Below are positions 8,456-16,234 of a stretch of DNA of 64,000 bases, piece after piece. Where the stretch lies: positions 62,001 through 126,000 of the forward strand of contig JAVBLR010000009.1 of NCBI GenBank assembly GCA_031553395.1, given 5' to 3'. Source of the stretch: WRGA01 sp031553395 (GTDB lineage Bacteria; Bacteroidota; Bacteroidia; Bacteroidales; WRGA01). A program made the translations under genes and the position numbers. Numbering within the stretch: the first letter of the stretch is position 1; each line of letters opens with the position of its first letter. The notes under the pieces are model-generated. The model was not told where the DNA came from. It was given only the letters and a program-made list of their open reading frames with translations, and made no database searches.

Positions 8456-9762
8456 GCCGGATAATATTTTAAAGCAAAATCGACGATTTGGTACGTCTTA
8501 TATACATTATGTACGATCAATACAACCAGCATCAAAAGCATGATCACATCAAAAATTCTCTTGCTGGTTTTCTTTTTCAATTGATCATATCCCCATCCCA
8601 ACAACATGGGAATAATAAACACCCAATGGCCTCCGTAAATGAAAGATTCGAGTAATCCGAAATTCATGATAAACGTAAGGAAAAAATCTACAAAAAGGCT
8701 CAGTAGCAATATAAATATCAATTTGTTCTTCCGATTTATTATAATTGAAAATACACATAACAATAACAAAATTCCTCCAAAGATATAATCCGAAAAATGT
8801 GAACAATAAGCAATGTTTAATTGTGGATAATCGGATTCTCCCATAGGAATATTCGTAAAGTTTCCCCAATAAATGGGCGCATTAAAAAAATAAGAAAACA
8901 ATGCATTTCCTTTTGAGGTATGAAATGCTTCATTATAAGGATTTTTAGAAGTGAATGTCTCAGAATAGCCGGTAAGCGCCATGATTGCATTGACATGTAC
9001 CAGCTTGTACAATCCGAAATAAACTACTAAAAAGAATCCCCCGACAATCAATGCTCGTTTAAAAATACGTGTTATCTTCATTCCCGAAAATAAATCCGGA
9101 ATAAAACACTTTACGATATTGGTAATAGTAATTCCGCCAAGTATATTTCCTAAAACAAATAAGCGGAAAAAAGGTATTTCTTTATTTGCCCGAATGTTCC
9201 CGGAAAAATTCATCATCATAAACGTCAGAAATAATAACGAAAAAGGGTATGATTCTGGTGTGAATGACAACGTTATGTTTGTGGCAAAAAATAAAAAGAA
9301 TGTTGTCAGTAGCAAAGATCGCTTAATTCCGATATTGACAACATCATTCAAATAGCGGTATACATACATATTTGCGCAAGCCACCATCAGGCTTGTTAAT
9401 ACCAAAAAAATATAAAAATCAGCACTGGTTCCTGAAAGCTGTGACAAGAAATTGCCAAGCAAAGAAACCGGCCAAGTAAGAAACGAAAGAAAAGGATGAC
9501 GGGGGTCAACAATGATGGGATGCCATGACCTAATTAACCCTCTTACATAAATAGATGCATCAAAATTGAAATATATATCCGTCAAGATATTCGAATTACG
9601 AATAAAAGATGTATTGATTCCCAAATAAAGAGCCAATGGCAAATAAGCGAAAAGTGAAAATAATAATACCATTTTTTCTACTTTGCCATGAGGCAACATT
9701 AGCAAAAACAATTCCTTTCCGCTCCGATAAAATTGGATTAATTCGTTGCGTATATTTTTCAT
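8452..9762 (-). CDS. Multi-pass membrane protein, GT-C-like putative glycosyltransferase (paralogue 2)
   Basis: A 436-residue paralogue of the adjacent 442-residue protein. The same blocks occur in the same order: KELFLLMLPHG, LGINTSFI, TDIYFNFD, DPRHPF, KRSLLLTTFFLFFATNIT, ITNIVKCFIPDLFSG, GNALFSYF, YGGHWVF and LLGWGYDQLK. Both have about ten membrane segments. The copies differ most in loop 1 (ILTDIYFNFDASIYVRGL against IYVDIYFSFDVTAYIKNF) and around residues 230-260, where acceptor or donor specificity could differ. The start codon directly abuts the 95-bp repeated leader cassette at 9760-9854. The upstream UbiA-like gene lies on the same strand. Confidence 0.7.
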   Translation of the reverse strand: MKNIRNELIQFYRSGKELFLLMLPHGKVEKMVLLFSLFAYLPLALYLGINTSFIRNSNILTDIYFNFDASIYVRGLIRSWHPIIVDPRHPFLSFLTWPVSLLGNFLSQLSGTSADFYIFLVLTSLMVACANMYVYRYLNDVVNIGIKRSLLLTTFFLFFATNITLSFTPESYPFSLLFLTFMMMNFSGNIRANKEIPFFRLFVLGNILGGITITNIVKCFIPDLFSGMKITRIFKRALIVGGFFLVVYFGLYKLVHVNAIMALTGYSETFTSKNPYNEAFHTSKGNALFSYFFNAPIYWGNFTNIPMGESDYPQLNIAYCSHFSDYIFGGILLLLCVFSIIINRKNKLIFILLLSLFVDFFLTFIMNFGLLESFIYGGHWVFIIPMLLGWGYDQLKKKTSKRIFDVIMLLMLVVLIVHNVYKTYQIVDFALKYYPA

Positions 9763-9854
9763 ACGTTATTTTTTATTTTTTACACTAAGGTCGTATGGAA
9801 GCTCGTGTAAAATATCATTGCCTTTGGTGAAGGCTTTTTCATGCTCGTTTTCAT
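9760..9854 (-). repeat. 95-bp repeated leader cassette, copy 1
   Basis: This stretch is repeated at 21621-21715 with only a handful of base differences. The homology begins at the ATG of a 24-codon reading frame and ends at the ATG of the downstream gene. The coding sequences on either side are unrelated in the two places. Here it connects the ubiA-like gene to the GT-C-like gene. Confidence 0.85.
9780..9854 (-). CDS. Candidate 24-residue small ORF in the repeated leader
   Basis: The frame begins MKTSMKKPSPKAMIFY and is 24 codons long, ending in TAA 17 bases before the GT-C-like start. Its ATG overlaps the TGA of the ubiA-like gene (ATGA), the arrangement used for coupled genes in this operon. 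The other copy, at 21641-21715, keeps the same length, start and stop; 71 of 75 bases match, and three of the four differences change the residue. No membrane segment or known motif is seen. A second frame across the repeat is also open (HEKAFTKGN...) and ends just before the downstream ATG, so the coding frame, or whether it codes at all, is uncertain. Confidence 0.4.
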   Translation of the reverse strand: MKTSMKKPSPKAMIFYTSFHTTLV

Positions 9855-10726
9855 CTCGAGAAATTATATAAAATTACAAAAGATACAATCCATAAAATAA
9901 TAGTCAGTTGTAAAAATACGTCTTTGAGCAGAACAGCTGTAGGATTACCACTAATCCCCTTTACAAAAGTTATTTGAAAATAGCGTATGATGCCTATTAT
10001 AACAAAAAATGAAGTTAAATAAACAAAGTCGCCATACCTTTGTATTACTTCATCTGATACTGTATACATGATATATGAAACAACTAGAGTGCTAGCCATC
10101 AAAAATATGGTTGCATTGATGAACTCGATATTATACCCGGATATATTTTTTCGCGAAGTTTGTCCTGTTTCCATAAAAACAATAACATCATCCCGACGTT
10201 TTGCAACAGCCAGAAACAATGCCAAAAGGAATGTCATCAACACAATCCAATGAGATAAATGAACATTGGCAATGACACCGCCGATAGCCACACGTATTAA
10301 AAATCCCAGAGCAATAATCACAATATCTACAATCGCTACATGCTTGAGTTTTATTGTATAACACACATTCATTACAGCATAGAACAATGTCATGACAATA
10401 CAAATAATATTGCCGAGAAATAAAAACAAACTCATTCCTACCAGAAAACAAACAGCAATCAAAAGTATTGCTTCTTTACGTGTAATTTTGTTTGCAGCAA
10501 TCGGTCTGTTTTTTTTCTCGGGATGCAACCGATCTTCCTCCACATCGAAAAGATCATTAAAAATATAAATGGAACTTGCTACAAAAGAAAAAGCTATAAA
10601 AGCAATCACTGCCTTATCCCAACCGGTTTGGGACATTGCAAAAAAAACAGGTAGAAAAATAAATATATTTTTCACCCATTGATTAATTCGCAACAACTTA
10701 AGAATCGATTTTATTTTATCAGACAT
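9851..10726 (-). CDS. UbiA-family prenyltransferase, decaprenyl-phosphate phosphoribosyltransferase-like
   Basis: An integral membrane enzyme of 291 residues with about eight to nine helices. The first Asp-rich motif reads NDLFDVEEDRLHPEKKNRPI; the HP-KK-RPIA ending is the pattern I associate with polyprenyl-phosphate phosphoribosyltransferases (as in mycobacterial DPPR synthase) rather than quinone or heme UbiA enzymes. The second motif lies around VAKRRDDVIV. In mycobacteria such an enzyme moves phosphoribose from PRPP to decaprenyl phosphate, the start of lipid-linked arabinose or ribose donors. The ATG at 10726 was chosen because AGGGAG stands in front of it; a TTG at 10735 overlaps the phoH stop. 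Next genes: small ORF, two GT-C-like proteins, HAD phosphatase. Confidence 0.85.
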   Translation of the reverse strand: MSDKIKSILKLLRINQWVKNIFIFLPVFFAMSQTGWDKAVIAFIAFSFVASSIYIFNDLFDVEEDRLHPEKKNRPIAANKITRKEAILLIAVCFLVGMSLFLFLGNIICIVMTLFYAVMNVCYTIKLKHVAIVDIVIIALGFLIRVAIGGVIANVHLSHWIVLMTFLLALFLAVAKRRDDVIVFMETGQTSRKNISGYNIEFINATIFLMASTLVVSYIMYTVSDEVIQRYGDFVYLTSFFVIIGIIRYFQITFVKGISGNPTAVLLKDVFLQLTIILWIVSFVILYNFSR

Positions 10727-10731
10727 CTCCC

Positions 10732-11677
10732 TCAATTTGTTTTAGTGTTCTTTTTTTCGTGCTTTTCATACGCATCTACAATCCGTTGCACTAGCTTATG
10801 ACGAACGATATCCTTTTTGGTAAATTCTATCCTTCCAATTCCGGAAACATTTTTCAAAATGTTCATTGCATGAATTAGTCCGGATGTTTGCGATGGAGGC
10901 AAATCAATTTGTGTAATATCACCGGTAACTATCATTTTGGCGTTCAATCCCAAACGAGTTAAAAACATTTTAATTTGATGTGTAGTTGTATTTTGCGCTT
11001 CATCCAAAATAATTACCGCATCACTTAAAGTCCGGCCACGCATAAAAGCTAAAGGTGCAATTTGAATCACCTTGGTTTCAATATATTCTTTCAGTTTTGT
11101 AACCGGAATCATATCTTCCAATGCGTCATAAAGTGGCTGAAGATATGGATCGATTTTCTCTTTCATATCACCGGGAAGAAATCCAAGTTTCTCTCCCGCT
11201 TCAACAGCAGGGCGACTCAAAATTATTTTCTTTATTTTTCAATGCCCTTACAGCCAACGCTATCGCAGTGTATGTTTTACCAGAACCAGCCGGGCCAATA
11301 GCAAATAATAAATCATTTTCATCAAAAGCGTTTACTAATTTCTGCTGATTTTCGGTACGTGCAAGAATTGATTTTCCGTTGATTCCGTGAATAATCAAAT
11401 TATTCAGTTTGATTTCAGCAGGCTTTTTCCCTTTTACGATATCTAAAATGTTTTCTTCGGTCAATGTATTATATTCCAAACAATAACGTTCCAGTTGTTT
11501 GATGATATCTTCAAATTCGACAACCTGATTTTCTTCTCCGATGATTTTAATTACATTTCCACGTGCTGCAATTCTTAATTTTGGAAATAAATTTTTGAAT
11601 AACAACATATTGCTGTTGTTTATTCCGTAAAAAATAACCGGATCGGCATTTTCAAGTAGTATAGTTTTTTCGATCAT
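10732..11677 (-). pseudogene. phoH: PhoH-like ATPase, interrupted by a frameshift
   Basis: Two overlapping frames together make one PhoH-family protein of about 318 residues. The first part starts at the ATG at 11677 (MIEKTILLENADPVIFYG), contains an N-terminal KH-like region and the Walker A GPAGSGKTYT, then runs into a stop at 11201. The second part continues with SRPAVEAGEKLGFLPGDMKE, Walker B VIILDEAQNTT and VTGDITQIDLP. The break is at about 11225-11240. The family has a K-x-K-x-[IV]-K-K-I-I-L stretch there, and an intact sequence would be recovered by a second copy of ATAAAGAA next to the one at 11228-11235, so an 8-base loss between tandem copies explains it. It could be a sequencing error. 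If real, the ATPase is split. The ubiA-like gene follows directly. Confidence 0.85.
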
Positions 11678-11701
11678 TAAGTCTTTTAAAAATTTAGAAT
11701 G

Positions 11702-11709
11702 CAAATGTA
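11702..11709 (-). promoter_or_regulatory. -7 promoter box of the phoH-ubiA-GT operon
   Basis: On the minus strand TACATTTG matches TAnnTTTG, about 25 bases before the PhoH ATG at 11677. It is the only clear promoter box in front of the phoH to HAD gene series. Confidence 0.6.
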
Positions 11710-11812
11710 ATGAATTAATGAGTCGAATGTTGCTAATTATGAGTTCGATTATTAGAATAATTTGCTTGCAAAAATTTAACAGTTTCTATGCAAAGGTATG
11801 AAATTGAAAAAT

Positions 11813-11932
11813 GAGTCTGTTTTGCAGGTTTGGGCAAAAGGCTAATGGCGAAAGGCGAACGAAAGCCTATGCACGCTTCCCTTTGCCATTAGCCTTTCGC
11901 CTTTCGCCGAAAAAACTTTCATATAGGTGTCA
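11813..11932 (+). repeat. Palindromic dispersed element, copy C (different core)
   Basis: The core holds two long complementary arms, AGGCTAATGGCGAAAGGCGA near 11840 and the complementary TTGCCATTAGCCTTTCGCC near 11883-11910, flanked by TGAGTC on the left and TTCATATAGGTGTCA on the right. The right end matches the elements at 3554-3646 and 49498-49538; the left end matches only over a few bases, and the core differs completely. It occupies most of the 330-base gap between phoH and the DUF5715 gene. Confidence 0.55.
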
Positions 11933-11966
11933 ATGTGAATAATTTCGTGCGTTTTAACTTTATGAT

Positions 11967-11974
11967 TACCTTTG
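11967..11974 (+). promoter_or_regulatory. -7 promoter box of the DUF5715 lipoprotein gene
   Basis: TACCTTTG matches TAnnTTTG and lies about 30 bases before the ATG at 12005. Confidence 0.55.
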
Positions 11975-12004
11975 CAAACCAACTGCTAATATTTATTAAA
12001 CTAA

Positions 12005-12658
12005 ATGAGTATCCTAAGAAAAAGCCTTTTTTTATTATTCATTGCAAGCATTACCGCATGCTCCTGTTCAAATAAAAAACAAGATAATATCATATATAAT
12101 AATTTAGAAAATATACATCTTTTTGAAAACTATACTACGGCATTTAATGATTCAAACGATATTCATTTATCTGTAGCTCAAAATATTGGAATTACTCCAA
12201 TGTTGACAAGGGACGAAATTCAAAGTCAGATTGATTTTTTAGAACTTATTGATACAAACGATTTTTATAAGTTGGATTCATTAACGCATTCGATTCCGTA
12301 CCTTGTTCCAAAAGCGAAAAATTTGTTGGATAAAATTGCGTTTAATTTTCAGGACTCATTGAAAAGCAAAAAAGGATATCCACATAAAATAATTGTAACG
12401 AGCGTATTAAGGACTGATGAAGACATAAAAAAGTTGCGGAAAAGGAATGGGAATTCGAGTGAGGCTTCGGCTCATAGTTATGGAACAACTTTCGATATTA
12501 CTTATATCCGATACGAAGCTGTGGATACTGTGGCTAAAATTCCGGCAAATAAATTAAAAACCGTTTTGGCTGAGGTTCTTCGCGATTTGAAAAGCGATGA
12601 TCTTTGTTATGTAAAATACGAGAAAAAACAAGGATGTTTCCATATCACAGCACGATAA
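12005..12658 (+). CDS. DUF5715-type lipoprotein, M15-peptidase-like
   Basis: A 217-residue lipoprotein: residues 1-19 form a signal peptide ending in the lipobox SITAC with Cys19. The C-terminal half has SAHSYGTTFD (about 155-164) and a final CFHIT (about 211-215). The pattern S-x-H-x-x-G-x-x-x-D followed by a later His is that of the zinc D,D- and L,D-peptidases of the VanY/DacB (M15) fold, so a role in peptidoglycan trimming is plausible. TSVLRTDEDI also matches the family, where an Arg precedes the metal site. The gene is a single unit with its own promoter box. The call rests on motifs; no activity is known to me. Confidence 0.75.
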   Translation: MSILRKSLFLLFIASITACSCSNKKQDNIIYNNLENIHLFENYTTAFNDSNDIHLSVAQNIGITPMLTRDEIQSQIDFLELIDTNDFYKLDSLTHSIPYLVPKAKNLLDKIAFNFQDSLKSKKGYPHKIIVTSVLRTDEDIKKLRKRNGNSSEASAHSYGTTFDITYIRYEAVDTVAKIPANKLKTVLAEVLRDLKSDDLCYVKYEKKQGCFHITAR

Positions 12659-12662
12659 AAAT

Positions 12663-12691
12663 TGGCGAAGGGCTAATGGCAAAGGACGAAA
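12663..12691 (+). repeat. Partial copy of the GGCTAATGGC palindrome arm
   Basis: GGCGAAGGGCTAATGGCAAAGG repeats with small changes the left arm of the palindrome at 11813-11932. The complementary arm is missing, so it looks like half an element. It lies directly after the DUF5715 stop and upstream of truA. Confidence 0.5.
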
Positions 12692-12745
12692 GAATTAGAC
12701 TTTTTCTCAAATAATAAATAATAGAAGTCAATTTCTGACAAACAG

Positions 12746-13498
12746 ATGACACAACGATACTTTATATATTTGGCATATGACGGCGCAAACTATTGCGGAT
12801 GGCAAATTCAGCCGAATGGTATTAGCATTCAATCTTGTTTGGAAAATACATTGAGTACTTTATTAAGAAAAGAAACTCCGGTTACGGGGGCAGGACGTAC
12901 AGACAGTGGCGTGCATGCAAAATTAATGGTTGCACATTTTGATGCTGAAGAAACCAATCTGGATAATTCTTTTTTTACCGAAAAAGTAAACAGATTATTA
13001 CCTAAGGATATTTCTGTCTTTTATATAAAGAAAACAAAATCTGATGCTCATGCTCGGTTTGATGCTATTTCCCGAACATATAATTATTACATTACCAACA
13101 AAAAGAATCCATTCAACTATAACTATGTATGGAAAATACATACTGAATTGAATGTGGATAAAATGAATGAAGCTTCAAAAGTTTTATTTGATTATATTGA
13201 TTTTACAAGTTTCAGCAAATTGCATACCGATGTAAAAACCAATAATTGCCGGATTAAAAAAGCCGAATGGCAAAAGGTTGGGGATGAATATATTTTCACG
13301 ATACAAGCCGACCGTTTTTTGCGAAATATGGTAAGAGCTATTGTTGGGACTATGGTTGATATAGGAAATGGCAAAATCGATATTGCTGAATTTCGTACGA
13401 TTATTGAATCGAAAGATCGATGTAAAGCCGGAATATCTGTTCCTGCACAAGGGCTTTTTTTAGTGGGTATCGATTATCCGGATGAATGTTTTGCATAA
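12746..13498 (+). CDS. truA: tRNA pseudouridine(38-40) synthase
   Basis: Converts uridines 38-40 in the anticodon stem-loop of many tRNAs. At 250 residues the length is typical. The catalytic aspartate is in GAGRTDSGVHA (about residues 49-59), preceded by the N-terminal YLAYDGANYCGWQIQPNG; ARFDAISRTYNYYI and FLRNMVRAIVGTMVDIG are the other conserved blocks. rlmI follows on the same strand after about 55 bases, so the two RNA-modification genes may be co-transcribed. Confidence 0.97.
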   Translation: MTQRYFIYLAYDGANYCGWQIQPNGISIQSCLENTLSTLLRKETPVTGAGRTDSGVHAKLMVAHFDAEETNLDNSFFTEKVNRLLPKDISVFYIKKTKSDAHARFDAISRTYNYYITNKKNPFNYNYVWKIHTELNVDKMNEASKVLFDYIDFTSFSKLHTDVKTNNCRIKKAEWQKVGDEYIFTIQADRFLRNMVRAIVGTMVDIGNGKIDIAEFRTIIESKDRCKAGISVPAQGLFLVGIDYPDECFA

Positions 13499-13554
13499 TT
13501 TTGATATTTTTCAATATAAACAACAGATAACTAATAACTAATATACCACCAACG

Positions 13555-14736
13555 ATGTATAGCAAGATATTTTTAAAACCAAAAAAAGATGAATCATTAA
13601 AACGGTTTCACCCGTGGGTATTTTCAGGTGCAATTGGCAAAATCGAAGGAGAACCTGAAGAAGGCGACATTGTAGAAGTGTACGATTCGGAACGGAAATT
13701 TTTGGCAATAGGTCATTGTCAGGTTGGAAGTATAACAGTTAGGGTGTTAAGTTTTATTCAGGAAAAGATTGATGTTTCTTTTTGGGAGAAGCGATTAAAA
13801 GCTGCTTATCAATTAAGACAAAATTTGTCGTTAATAAATAATGTGCAAAATAACACCTTTCGTTTGGTGCATGGAGAAGGTGATTTTTTGCCCGGATTAA
13901 TTATTGATGTATATGGAGATACAGCTGTTTTGCAAGCACATTCTGTTGGGATGCATGTTGTATGTAATGAAATAACAGAGGCTTTGTCCAATGTGATGAA
14001 AAATGAAATCAACCACATTTATTATAAATCGGAAACGACACTTCCCTACAAAGCCGAATTAAATGCTGAAAATACATATCTGAAAGGAAAATCTACCAAT
14101 AATATTGCCATAGAAAACGGCCTGAAATTTAAAATCGATTGGGAAAGAGGACAAAAAACAGGTTTTTTTGTTGACCAAAGGGATAATCGCTCCTTACTTG
14201 AAAAATATTCGGAAGGACGTTCGGTACTAAATATGTTTTGTTACACGGGCGGATTCTCCGTGTATGCAATGCGAGGAAATGCTAAATTGGTACATTCGGT
14301 TGATAGTTCGGCCAAAGCTATTGACCTGACGAATGAAAATATTACGTTGAATTTTCCAGAAGATACACGACATCAATCTTTTGCCGAAGATGCTTTTAAG
14401 TATCTGGATAATATGGAAAATAAATACGATTTAATTATTTTAGATCCACCCGCGTTTGCCAAACACAAAGATTCATTGCGAAATGCATTAAACGGATATC
14501 GAAAATTGAATGCCAAAGCTTTTGAAAAAATACAACCGGGAGGAATTATATTCACATTTTCTTGTTCTCAGGCCGTTGATAAACAGCAGTTTCGATTAGC
14601 CGTATTTACTGCTGCTACACAATCAGGACGAAAGGTAAGAATCTTACATCAATTGACTCAACCGGCTGACCATCCTATAAATATATACCATCCCGAAGGA
14701 GAATATCTAAAAGGATTAGTTTTATATATAGAGTAG
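13555..14736 (+). CDS. rlmI: Class I rRNA large subunit methyltransferase, RlmI-like
   Basis: A 393-residue SAM-dependent cytosine-C5 methyltransferase related to RlmI (23S rRNA m5C1962). The N-terminal PUA domain (HPWVFSGAIGKIEGEPEEGD) is followed by an EEHUD-type bridge and a Rossmann methyltransferase domain with FFVDQRDNR, NMFCYTGGFSVYA (SAM-binding) and LIILDPPAFAK. A cysteine in FTFSCSQA is the likely catalytic one. The target base in this organism is inferred from the family. It is followed by a gap that holds a small RNA gene. Confidence 0.93.
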   Translation: MYSKIFLKPKKDESLKRFHPWVFSGAIGKIEGEPEEGDIVEVYDSERKFLAIGHCQVGSITVRVLSFIQEKIDVSFWEKRLKAAYQLRQNLSLINNVQNNTFRLVHGEGDFLPGLIIDVYGDTAVLQAHSVGMHVVCNEITEALSNVMKNEINHIYYKSETTLPYKAELNAENTYLKGKSTNNIAIENGLKFKIDWERGQKTGFFVDQRDNRSLLEKYSEGRSVLNMFCYTGGFSVYAMRGNAKLVHSVDSSAKAIDLTNENITLNFPEDTRHQSFAEDAFKYLDNMENKYDLIILDPPAFAKHKDSLRNALNGYRKLNAKAFEKIQPGGIIFTFSCSQAVDKQQFRLAVFTAATQSGRKVRILHQLTQPADHPINIYHPEGEYLKGLVLYIE

Positions 14737-14867
14737 GAAGTACACTTATTTTGATAATATGCTAATTGTCAGTATTATGTAAAATTGATTCATTTTTATA
14801 ATTATAAAAAATGTTAAATCAAACACTTTTTTTGCTCAAAAAATATGTTTAATAACATAAAATGCAT

Positions 14868-14875
14868 TACATTTG
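14868..14875 (+). promoter_or_regulatory. -7 promoter box of the small RNA at 14.9 kb
   Basis: TACATTTG matches TAnnTTTG and has no protein start within 150 bases downstream on this strand. A transcript would begin at about 14880 and run into the terminator hairpin at 14919-14937. GTTT at 14847-14850 is a possible -33 element. Confidence 0.6.
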
Positions 14876-14880
14876 TACTG

Positions 14881-14950
14881 TGTTTTTCATGGTATTAGAT
14901 TTAAGGTTAATTAAGATTGGTTGTCGGGATGACAACCTTTTCTTTTTTAA
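14881..14950 (+). ncRNA. Candidate small RNA of about 70 nt
   Basis: A clear -7 box ends five bases before this stretch, and it closes with a perfect hairpin GGTTGTC-GGGAT-GACAACC followed by TTTTCTTTTTT. No start codon with a usable frame is present between them. The gap between rlmI (stop 14736) and the convergent terC gene (stop 15066) is otherwise empty. The 5' part (CATGGTATTAGATTTAAGG) is unpaired and could be a base-pairing region. I do not assign it to a known RNA family. Confidence 0.55.
14919..14949 (+). terminator. Intrinsic terminator of the small RNA
   Basis: Seven-base perfect stem GGTTGTC (14919-14925) / GACAACC (14931-14937) with a GGGAT loop, then TTTTCTTTTTT. Confidence 0.85.
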
Positions 14951-15003
14951 GCACATAGCTTAATTAAATTCATGATTGAATTATCGCTGTCTACATAAAA
15001 AAT

Positions 15004-15036
15004 CAGGGATTACTTAGAAAACTACAAGTAACCCCC
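15004..15036 (-). terminator. Intrinsic terminator of terC
   Basis: On the minus strand GGGGTTACTTG and CTAAGTAATCCC form a stem with a short loop, followed by TGATTTTTTAT. It lies 30 bases after the terC stop. Confidence 0.75.
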
Positions 15037-15065
15037 TCTTTTCAAAAATTCACAATTGATTTTGT

Positions 15066-15908
15066 TTACTCTTTCTCTTTCACATCTTTCACAATCTCTG
15101 ATTGATGAAGTTGTACAGGTTTGGATTTTTTCTTCGACATTTTCAAATTAATGAATTCAACAAATAACGAAAAGAAAATAGCAAAATACAGATAACCTTT
15201 AGGAATAGAACCGACCTCGGTTTCCATTATCTTCAGATGAGATAAATGTGCAGCTTCGGTAATTAACATAACACCGATAAGAATCAAGAACGACAATCCA
15301 AGCATTTGAATACTCGGATGTGTATTAATAAAGCGGCTGACAGGTTCGGCAAACACCATCATTATTATTATGGAAATAACAACAGCGCTAACCATAATTG
15401 ACATTGCTCCACCATAACCAAATTCCTGGAAACTAACTAACCCAACAGCTGTAAGCACACTGTCAAATGAAAAAACAATATCCAATGCAACAATCTGAAT
15501 GATAGCCGAAGTAAAATTGTTTTTAATTTGTGATGTACCGGTTAATTCATCAGCGCCTTCCAGTTTATGATGGATTTCGGTAACACTTTTATAAAGTAAA
15601 AATAACCCTCCTACGAAAACGATAATACTTTGCCCCGAAATATTTCCGTCTATCCAAGATGTGTCAAAAGTATAAATAGGTTTGGTCAGGCTCATTATAA
15701 AAGATATGCCGAAAAGCAACCCTATTCGAAATAACATTGCCAGCATTAATCCTGTTTTCCTTGCTTTGGGTTGCTGCTCTAAGGGTAATCTAGAGGTAAC
15801 TATTGATAAAAAAACGATATTATCAATACCTAAAACTATTTCTAAAAATGCCAATGTTAATAAGGCAAGCCATGCGGAAGGCAAAAGAAAGACTTCTAAA
15901 AACTCCAT
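15066..15908 (-). CDS. TerC family integral membrane protein
   Basis: A 280-residue membrane protein with seven to eight helices. The start is the ATG at 15908 (MEFLEVFLLPSAW), not the longer frame to 15980, because the promoter box at 15924-15931 lies in between. The family signature is present: LAFLEIVLGIDNIVFLSIVTSR with acidic residues within helices, and a second copy, IVALDIVFSFDSVLTAVGL, shows the internal duplication of the fold. TerC relatives export or handle metal ions, manganese in the best studied cases; substrate here is not known. Residues 255-280 are a charged tail, KMSKKKSKPVQLHQ. Confidence 0.92.
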   Translation of the reverse strand: MEFLEVFLLPSAWLALLTLAFLEIVLGIDNIVFLSIVTSRLPLEQQPKARKTGLMLAMLFRIGLLFGISFIMSLTKPIYTFDTSWIDGNISGQSIIVFVGGLFLLYKSVTEIHHKLEGADELTGTSQIKNNFTSAIIQIVALDIVFSFDSVLTAVGLVSFQEFGYGGAMSIMVSAVVISIIIMMVFAEPVSRFINTHPSIQMLGLSFLILIGVMLITEAAHLSHLKIMETEVGSIPKGYLYFAIFFSLFVEFINLKMSKKKSKPVQLHQSEIVKDVKEKE

Positions 15909-15923
15909 GTTTAAAATTTTTCG

Positions 15924-15931
15924 CAAAAGTA
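15924..15931 (-). promoter_or_regulatory. -7 promoter box of terC
   Basis: On the minus strand TACTTTTG matches TAnnTTTG, 15 bases before the chosen ATG. The leader is too short for a metal riboswitch. Confidence 0.55.
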
Positions 15932-16175
15932 ATAAATTAGAATACATTCTAAATAGATGGAAAATGCTAAATAAATCCAAGTTACATTAAAATTAAAAAA
16001 TTGTTTAAATTTTTCAAGAAAAGATTTTGAGGAATAGAAACAGCTATTTTGAAGTTGAAATTTTGATAATAGCGGGCTACTTGATAATAATTTTAACAAA
16101 AAAGAGCGTTTTTAGGCTCAAAATACTTCGTAGAAAAATTTTTAAACAGTTTCTAAAATTATCCAACGTTTTTTA

Positions 16176-16183
16176 TACTTTTG
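16176..16183 (+). promoter_or_regulatory. -7 promoter box of the miaA-thioesterase-dprA operon
   Basis: TACTTTTG matches TAnnTTTG about 50 bases before the miaA ATG at 16235. The 326-base gap 15909-16234 shows only this box and the divergent terC box. Confidence 0.6.
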
Positions 16184-16234
16184 AACTCCTTTAATAATAC
16201 TTCAAGAAAGTTAATTTTAATTCTTAATACGCAA

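Noticed and set aside
15909..15980. Mn2+ riboswitch upstream of terC
   Set aside because: The promoter box lies only 15 bases before the start, so there is no space for an aptamer.
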